Below, piece by piece: positions 58,884-64,000 of a stretch of 64,000 bases of DNA. The DNA is from Enhygromyxa salina (lineage in GTDB: Bacteria > Myxococcota_A > Polyangia > Nannocystales > Nannocystaceae): NCBI RefSeq assembly GCF_000737335.2, contig NZ_JMCC02000052.1, positions 19,566 to 83,565 of the forward strand, in the 5' to 3' direction. Both the position numbers and the translations under genes were made by a program. Below the pieces are notes generated by a model. That model did not search any database. It saw only the letters and a list, made by a program, of their open reading frames with translations, and was not told the origin of the DNA. Numbering within the stretch: the stretch's first letter is position 1; every line of letters begins with the position of its first letter.

Positions 58884-60083
58884 GTGCTCGAAGCGTCGCT
58901 CAGCCCTCGGCGGGTGTTCGAGTTGTTGAGCCCCTCGCTGGCGCTCGACGACGCGGTGTTCGCGGACTACCTGCTGTCCGATTGCTATCGCTTGGATGAG
59001 AGCTCGCCGGTCTGCGTCGAGCTGCGCCGCCGCAGCGGTGAGCAGATCGAGATCGACATCGCGCCGGTGCCGGAAGCTGGATCCGATCGGCCCACCCACG
59101 AGCTCCCGGCGACCGTCGCCGGGCTGGGTCTGAGCTACCGCCGGCCCGCGTCGAGCGAGCTCGGGCTCGCGGCCTGTGCGGCGCTGGCCCAGGCGCTGCG
59201 CTCGAAGCTTGGTGAGGAGCCGCGGCGGTGGACGGTGCTCGCACCTTCGATCGGCGAGCTCGCCGAGTCGATCACCGCAGAGGTCAGCAGCGAGCCCGCG
59301 ACCCTCGACAGCGAGCCCGATCGTGCGTTGCTGCTGCGTGACTTCGACCATTACGAGCGGCTCTACGCCACGCGGCCCCAGGTCCTGCAGGTCCGCGTCA
59401 ACGCCGAGCCAGCGGTGGGTGTATCGGTGCACTACCCGGCCGCGCGCAACGGCAGGGTGCCCAACTCCGCGGCTGTGTATGTCGCGTCAACGCGGATCTC
59501 CCATCGTCGTCGCATGCGTCGCTACTTCGGCGGGCTCGGCTGCAGCTTCGACGACGAGGGGGTCCCGCGCACGGTCCCGACCGCGCGCACCTACACCAAG
59601 GCGCTGCGCGGGCGCCCGGGTCTGGCGACGATCCGGCCCCAGATGATCGCGGGCGTGGGCGCGTCGATGCGGCCGATCCACTGGGGCGTGCTCGTGCGCC
59701 GCGGGATGCTGCCGGTCACGGTCGCGCCAACCTGGGCGGTCGAGCTGCATCGGCGCGCCCGTGACGTGCAGCTGCTGGCCAACATCCCCTGCGACGTGGG
59801 CATGACCGTGCACGACATGGGCCTGCACGCGCTGGGTCTGCACGCGGTCCCAGCATCCGCGTGGGACGAGCTCGTGCGGCTGGCGCTCGAGCAGGTGCGC
59901 GCGCGCCCGCTGAGCTTGCTCGCTGGCCCGTGGGGGGTGCTCGCGCGCCTCGCTGGCTTCTTCGAGGGCCCGGTGACCACGCGCTGCTGGAAGGCGTGGC
60001 GCGACGCCGATGAGCCCGAGCAGTTCGAGCGCAGCTTTGCGCCGCACTTCGAGGCGCTGCGCGACCAGCTGCGCGAGCTGTGA
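58884..60083 (+). CDS. Unknown protein, 399 residues
   Basis: GTG start at 58884, 112 bp from the divergent PhyH-like gene. Soluble, no signal. Features: RALLLRDFDHYERLYATRPQV, NSAAVYVASTRISHRRRMRR, DMGLHALGLHAVPASAWDEL and a C-terminus ending DQLREL. Codon use is as in its neighbours. No family is recognised. The DUF1573 gene starts 49 bp downstream on the same strand. It could belong functionally with the radical SAM operon at 61487-63795, but that is only proximity. Confidence 0.6.
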   Translation: MLEASLSPRRVFELLSPSLALDDAVFADYLLSDCYRLDESSPVCVELRRRSGEQIEIDIAPVPEAGSDRPTHELPATVAGLGLSYRRPASSELGLAACAALAQALRSKLGEEPRRWTVLAPSIGELAESITAEVSSEPATLDSEPDRALLLRDFDHYERLYATRPQVLQVRVNAEPAVGVSVHYPAARNGRVPNSAAVYVASTRISHRRRMRRYFGGLGCSFDDEGVPRTVPTARTYTKALRGRPGLATIRPQMIAGVGASMRPIHWGVLVRRGMLPVTVAPTWAVELHRRARDVQLLANIPCDVGMTVHDMGLHALGLHAVPASAWDELVRLALEQVRARPLSLLAGPWGVLARLAGFFEGPVTTRCWKAWRDADEPEQFERSFAPHFEALRDQLREL

Positions 60084-60132
60084 CTCGGCCGCAGCTCCGG
60101 GTGCTTGGCCAGGTGGTAGAGTGCGGCCGATC

Positions 60133-61329
60133 ATGACCAAGTCGGCCAAGCCTCTCTGCGCGCTGTCTCTCGTCACTTCACTCGTGCTGCTGGCGTGCGG
60201 GACCGAGCCGGCCGCGCCAGCGCCCGTTGCCAGCACCGCGGTCGAAGATCAGACCGACACCAGCACTGGCACGGACACCGGCGCGGCGGTCGAGCAGGGC
60301 GCCCCCAAGATCGCCTCCGACGAGGCGATCTTCGACTTTGGCGCGATCAAGCCAGTCAACGCGATCGATCACGTGTTCAAGATCAAGAACGAGGGCACCG
60401 CCGATCTCCACATCGAGCGCGTCCAAAAGACGTGAGGCTGTACTGCAGCCGTCTTGTCGGCGGATGCGATTCCCCCGGGTGGGGAAGGGGAAATCAAAGT
60501 CACGTTGCGGCCCAGGGGCAGCCACGCGAAGATCATCAAGCGGGTCGTCGTCCACACAAACGACCCCGTGCAGCCGCAGTTCACCTTGACCATGAAGGGC
60601 GAGCTGCTCGTCGACGTCGAGGCTGTGCCGGCTTCCGTCAACCTGCGCGAAGTCAGGGTTGGCGCCCGCGGCTCGGCGCCGTTTGAGCTGAAGCTGAACG
60701 AGACCACGAGCGCGAAGATCGTCTCGGTCACCCTCGAGGACACCAAGAACTTCGCGCTGCGGCGCACCGCCGGCGAGCTCGCGGGCAACTCCAGCTACGA
60801 GCTGGAGTTTCGCGGCACCAAGCAGGTCGGCATGCTCTCGACCAAGATCAAGGTGGTCACGACCGGCGAGAGCACGCCCGAGTTCTCGATCAACGTCAGC
60901 GTCAACGTGGTGTTGAACCTGCGCTACCAACAGAACATTCGCTTCACCCGGCGCCAGGGCAAGCTGCAGAGCCGGGTGCTGCGGATCTCCGCGCGCGAAG
61001 GCGACGCGCCGAAGATCAAGAAAGTCCAAGATCCCGACGGGCTGCTCGAGATCGAGGTGCTGGATCCCCAAGGCGCGATGGCCAGCATTCGCACCGAGGT
61101 AAATGAGGCCAAGTACGCCGCGCTCGACGACGCGGGCAAGCTCGCGGCGCACAAGCTGATCGTGCTGACCAGCGACAAAGACGAGCCGCGGCTCGAGCTC
61201 GAGTACCAGATCATGCCGGAGTCGCGCGTGCCAGGGCCGGGAGGTCCAACGAATACGGCGACTGGCACCGCGGTGACTGGCCCAGCGACCGGGACGGCGG
61301 CGCCTGGCAGCGACCCCCATCCGCAGTGA
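60133..61329 (+). CDS. DUF1573 lipoprotein with in-frame UGA at the CGC motif (candidate selenoprotein)
   Basis: 398 residues if the TGA at 60433-60435 is read through. Signal peptide and lipobox LLAC (Cys22), a Thr/Gly linker, then a DUF1573/Ig-like domain: FDFGAIKPVNAIDHVFKIKN, IERVQKT, UGA, GCTAAVLSADAIPPGGEGEI. DUF1573 proteins read KTSCGCT here, so codon 101 (TGA) replaces the first Cys of CGC. The frame stays open for a further 297 codons with normal codon use, including a second Ig-like domain and a Thr/Gly tail. Readthrough as selenocysteine is the simplest functional reading; a nonsense mutation or a sequencing error (TGC to TGA) is possible. A TTG at 60454 could also restart. Confidence 0.8.
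60433..60461 (+). other. In-frame UGA with adjacent stem-loops (possible SECIS)
   Basis: After TGA (60433-60435): GGCTG (60436-60440) can pair with CAGCC (60446-60450), and alternatively GCCG (60448-60451) with CGGC (60458-60461) around loop TCTTGT, 17-22 nt past the codon. Bacterial SECIS loops lie in this range. The loop is not a clear match to the GU-rich consensus, so support is positional. Confidence 0.4.
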
Positions 61330-61348
61330 GCCGCCGCCGCCTGAATCT

Positions 61349-61483
61349 AGAGCGCCAATCAGTTTGAATTCACGACGCCAGGCACATCTGGGGCCGCTCC
61401 TGCCGTTGTCGGTCGGCGCTCGCAGTATGCCGGAACGGCCCCAGACGCACCTGACGACGCGACTTCAAACTGATCGGCGCTCT
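61349..61483. repeat. 135-bp inverted-repeat element (MITE-like)
   Basis: AGAGCGCCAATCAGTTTGAA (61349-61368) and TTCAAACTGATCGGCGCTCT (61464-61483) are inverse repeats with one mismatch. Inside, about 27 more bases on each side pair imperfectly up to TGGGGCC/GGCCCCA. It sits between convergent genes and could act as a terminator or be a small mobile element. Confidence 0.7.
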
Positions 61484-61486
61484 CGG

Positions 61487-62890
61487 CTACTTGGCCGGCC
61501 CGTTGAGCACGCGCAAGCTCTTGACCCCGACCTTTGGCCCCTTGCTCTTCGGCCGCGGCCGAAACGCCTCGGGCCCGACCAGGCCCTTGCGCTGATCGAG
61601 CCGCATCCCGCCGGGATCCCGCGCGATCACGGTGTTGACCGCGTCCTTGACCAGCGCCGTCAGGGCCTCGCGCGTGGGCCCGTCGCCAAGGTCGCCCTGC
61701 AAGTTGCGGTAGTGCAGATCAAACGACGCGCTGTGGGCCAGCGCGTGCTCGTTTGAGCGGGCGCTCAGCAGAATGTCAACGCGGGTCTCCGGCCCAAGCT
61801 CGAAGCGATACACGCAGGCGCGGCGCTGCAAGATGACCTCGCGCAGGCGGGCGTCGTGGCGCTCGGCGACGCCGTCGATCAGCGCGGTCCACAGCGGTTG
61901 ATCCGTCGCGCTCGCGTCACCCTCACCGGGGCGATCGGAGCCAACCCACAGGCCATACTCGGGCTCGTCCCACTCGCTGGTGCGCGGGTAGGGGACCAGC
62001 AGCTGCTCCTCCCAGCCATACTTGGTGATGTAGGGGTGGTGCAGGCCCAGGCACGACTCTGCGTACTCGCACTGGGCCTCGTGGACGCAGGCGAACTTGG
62101 GATAGATCTCGTAGAACTCTTCGACGATCACCACGTCGGGCTGGGTGTTGTCCTGGCTGGCTGCGTCGTCGCCAAGCAGGCAGCGGGGCACGTACTTGAC
62201 GGCGGTCTCGATGCCATAGCCGCGGGCCCGGGCCAGGGCTTCGCGCAGCGCGGGGGCCAGGTCGTCCATGCACGCGAGCAGCTCGCGCTCGTCGGAGTAG
62301 TCCTCCATGGGCAGGTAGTTCCACCACTCCATGCGCGTGGGCTCGAACCCCCGCACGGTCTCGACGATGTCGGCGAGGTGCGCTTGGTTGAGGGTCGTGA
62401 GCACCGTGTTGGTCATCAGGCACACGCCAAGATCGACCAGGTTGTGCATGCCCGCGATCGCCTCGTCGAAGCTGCCTTCGCGCTGCGAGATGTAGTCTTG
62501 GGTCGCGGCGTCGTGGCCGTGCAGCGAGACGAAGAATTCGTCGATCCCGGCGTCGACCAGGCGCTTGGCGAAGTCCTTGTTGGCCAGCAGCCGCGCGTTG
62601 GTCTGCAGGCGGATGTGCTCGAAGCTGCCCGACTCGCGGGCATAGTCGACATAGTCGAACAGCCTGCGCTCCATCGTGACCTCGCCGCCCGTGAACGTGA
62701 CCCGGCGGTAGCGCTTGCTCTCGCGGTTGTCGTCAACGGCGGCCGTGTACAGATCCCACGGCACGCCCTTGAAGTAGTTCATGCCCTCTTGCACGATGCA
62801 AAACCGGCAGGCGCTGTGGCAGTGAAAATCCACGGTGACCGTGAGGTCCTCGAAGCGAGTCGGCTCGAATCGTCCTTTGTAGCTCTCCAT
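61487..62890 (-). CDS. Radical SAM enzyme with C-terminal Cys region
   Basis: 467 residues from ATG 62890, which overlaps the upstream stop by one base. VDFHCHSACRFC gives the [4Fe-4S] Cys24, Cys28, Cys31; FTGGEVTM is the GGE motif; barrel strands follow (LQTNARLL, FFVSLHGHD, CLMTNTVLTTLN). Near 335-360 FACVHEAQCEYAESCLG resembles the auxiliary Fe-S part of SPASM/twitch proteins. The end is an alpha/beta region, VDILLSARSN. Peptide or small-molecule modification is possible; no precursor peptide is visible near it. Operon with the 62890-63795 gene. Confidence 0.82.
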   Translation of the reverse strand: MESYKGRFEPTRFEDLTVTVDFHCHSACRFCIVQEGMNYFKGVPWDLYTAAVDDNRESKRYRRVTFTGGEVTMERRLFDYVDYARESGSFEHIRLQTNARLLANKDFAKRLVDAGIDEFFVSLHGHDAATQDYISQREGSFDEAIAGMHNLVDLGVCLMTNTVLTTLNQAHLADIVETVRGFEPTRMEWWNYLPMEDYSDERELLACMDDLAPALREALARARGYGIETAVKYVPRCLLGDDAASQDNTQPDVVIVEEFYEIYPKFACVHEAQCEYAESCLGLHHPYITKYGWEEQLLVPYPRTSEWDEPEYGLWVGSDRPGEGDASATDQPLWTALIDGVAERHDARLREVILQRRACVYRFELGPETRVDILLSARSNEHALAHSASFDLHYRNLQGDLGDGPTREALTALVKDAVNTVIARDPGGMRLDQRKGLVGPEAFRPRPKSKGPKVGVKSLRVLNGPAK

Positions 62891-63795
62891 CAGAAACTCC
62901 CGTAGTAGCCCGTCTTGGGGTACACGATTCGGCCGTCGTCTTCGCGGTATTCGATCGCTACATCGAACAGCAGGTGCTCGAGCGCTGCCTGGTTCGCGGT
63001 CAGGAATTCGAGCATGGGCGCGGGGTACTCGAAGCGCTTGTAGGTGAACGAGAGCTGCTCGACGCTGACGCCCGAGAAGCACAGGCCGTCGCAGCTGGGC
63101 CGCTTGGCCACGTGGAGCCTGCGGCACGCGAACAGCTCGGGGATCATCACGCGGCCGAGCACGCGCGGCCGGGCAGCGAAGTCGACGAACTCGCTGGACT
63201 TGATCGCGGGCAGGACCTCGTTGATGTGGCGCTTGGGCTCGCGCAGGAGCTCGCGGCTGACCTGCTCGCGGGTGGTGGCGGTGACCCGGTGGACCAAGGT
63301 GTGGGGCGAGTCCGCATCGCGCTCGTGCAGCTCGATCGCTGGAATGCGGCCGCTCGCCATGGTCGACGCGTCAAAGCGCAGACCCAACACCGCGTAGGGG
63401 CCGAGCGCGTCGAGACCGGGCGCCACTTCGATCCACGGGCGCAGGGCCGCGCGCAGGCTGTCGAGCACGCCCAGCGCGGCGCCAGGTTGGTCGTTGAGCA
63501 GCCGCAGCTCCCACGAGAGCGCGCCGGTCTGGAGATCCACGAACACGCCCCAGATCGATCGGTCGACCCCAAACCGCCGCTGGATCGCGTGCAGCGGATC
63601 GTCCCACGCCTCGAGCTGCCCGGCGTGCAGGAGCGAGTGCCACAGCAGGTTCTCGGCGCGGACCTTGTCGGTCAGCGGGCGGATCGGGCGGTACGCTTCA
63701 AAGCCGACGTTGATGTGCCGGTCGCGGTTGCTGGCCGGGACCAGCTCGGCGGGGATCGGCAGCGGGGGGTGATCTTGGGGCGCCAACGCAGACAA
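62890..63795 (-). CDS. Unknown partner of the radical SAM enzyme
   Basis: 301 residues, soluble. Features: INVGFEAYRPIRPLTDKVRA, IQRRFGVDRSIWGVFVDLQ, YAVLGLRFDAST, SCDGLCFSGVSVEQL, and a C-terminus YPKTGYYGSF. The pattern of the middle and end has a faint resemblance to LynF/PatF-type peptide prenyltransferases (I-GFDF...IEIY; FxGLS), but no diagnostic residue can be shown. Translationally coupled to the radical SAM gene downstream (one-base overlap), so they work together. Confidence 0.6.
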   Translation of the reverse strand: MSALAPQDHPPLPIPAELVPASNRDRHINVGFEAYRPIRPLTDKVRAENLLWHSLLHAGQLEAWDDPLHAIQRRFGVDRSIWGVFVDLQTGALSWELRLLNDQPGAALGVLDSLRAALRPWIEVAPGLDALGPYAVLGLRFDASTMASGRIPAIELHERDADSPHTLVHRVTATTREQVSRELLREPKRHINEVLPAIKSSEFVDFAARPRVLGRVMIPELFACRRLHVAKRPSCDGLCFSGVSVEQLSFTYKRFEYPAPMLEFLTANQAALEHLLFDVAIEYREDDGRIVYPKTGYYGSF

Positions 63796-63885
63796 GGGTA
63801 CGTCAGCGCGTCCGGTGTGAGTAGCGGTGCGGCACGCGGAGTCGGCGCGGCTTCACGACAACTAGAGAGCGGCTCAGGGGCCAAG

Positions 63886-64000
63886 AGCGTCCGCAAGCGG
63901 GCGAGAAGCCCTCGCCCAAGCTGAAACAGTTCGCTGCCCCGGGTGAACCAGTCTACGAAAGCGTCCGCAAGCGGGCGAGAAGCCCTCGCCCGAGCTGAAA
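63886..64000. repeat. 41-bp direct repeats with internal hairpin, at window end
   Basis: 63886-63926 and 63960-64000 are identical except for one base, spaced 74 bp start to start. Each contains GGGCGAG-AAGCC-CTCGCCC, a 7-bp stem. The second copy touches the window end, so an array may continue. Confidence 0.85.

Noticed and set aside
60454..61329. DUF1573 C-terminal part as a separate gene from TTG 60454
   Set aside because: No binding site, and the start would split the Ig-like domain; one gene with UGA readthrough is simpler.
1..64000. tRNA, rRNA and riboswitch genes
   Set aside because: No cloverleaf, rRNA-like or known riboswitch core was seen on reading; a covariance-model scan was not possible.

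Overview
This 64 kb window is high-GC, gene-dense bacterial DNA. Its style suggests a myxobacterium (Myxococcota), most likely of the Nannocystis/Enhygromyxa/Plesiocystis group: many lipoproteins with Gly-Asp linkers and Cys-rich repeats, tandem FG-GAP lipoproteins, sigma/FecR/outer-membrane operons and multi-PAS histidine kinases. The taxonomic call is inference from protein style, not from a marker gene. No rRNA, tRNA, CRISPR array or intact insertion sequence was seen.

Layout. 1-7.5 kb: DNA glycosylase tail, peptidoglycan amidase-like protein, an extragenic repeat cluster, a stand-alone EF-G domain IV-like protein, a DUF222-HNH nuclease with internal palindromes, a cytoplasmic subtilase and a KAS III enzyme. 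7.6-18.7 kb: two tandem FG-GAP lipoproteins, an ECF sigma/FecR-TPR/outer-membrane operon, a receiver protein, ExbB/ExbD, and two convergent Cys-rich lipoproteins sharing a strong terminator. 19.0-36.9 kb: an apparent biosynthetic gene cluster with a halogenase-like flavoenzyme, an unknown protein, a 2480-residue megasynthase (FAAL-ACP-C-FkbH-ACP-reductase), an alpha/beta hydrolase with a Cys nucleophile, a di-iron ferritin-like protein on the other strand, two B12-binding radical SAM enzymes and three paralogous PhyH-like oxygenases whose usual HxD motif reads HxH. The most direct reading is a fatty acid joined to a glycerate unit, released by reduction and then tailored.

36.9-41.2 kb: a TauE/SafE-like permease, then a two-gene unit coding for a separate RCK-like subunit and a 799-residue protein that fuses a periplasmic TAXI-type ligand-binding domain to a CASTOR/POLLUX-like channel with RCK domains. 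This looks like a ligand-gated channel of new architecture. 41.2-50.5 kb: membrane-anchored Cys phosphatase, a large HEAT-like protein and a two-gene PAS-kinase/hybrid-kinase phosphorelay. 50.6-58.8 kb: a LamG/beta-helix lipoprotein, then a patched accessory stretch with a decayed PhyH copy, a LysR regulator divergent from two small lipoproteins, IS630 and DUF4336 remnants, an AAA ATPase with a 28-bp inverted repeat over its start, and a fourth PhyH-like gene.

58.9-64 kb: an unknown 399-residue protein, a DUF1573 lipoprotein in which an in-frame UGA stands at the first Cys of the conserved CGC motif (candidate selenocysteine), a long inverted-repeat element, a radical SAM/unknown-partner operon and a tandem 41-bp repeat running off the window end. 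The two strongest candidates for an undescribed system are the TAXI-channel pair (37919-41172) and the UGA-containing DUF1573 gene (60133-61329); the megasynthase cluster is third.
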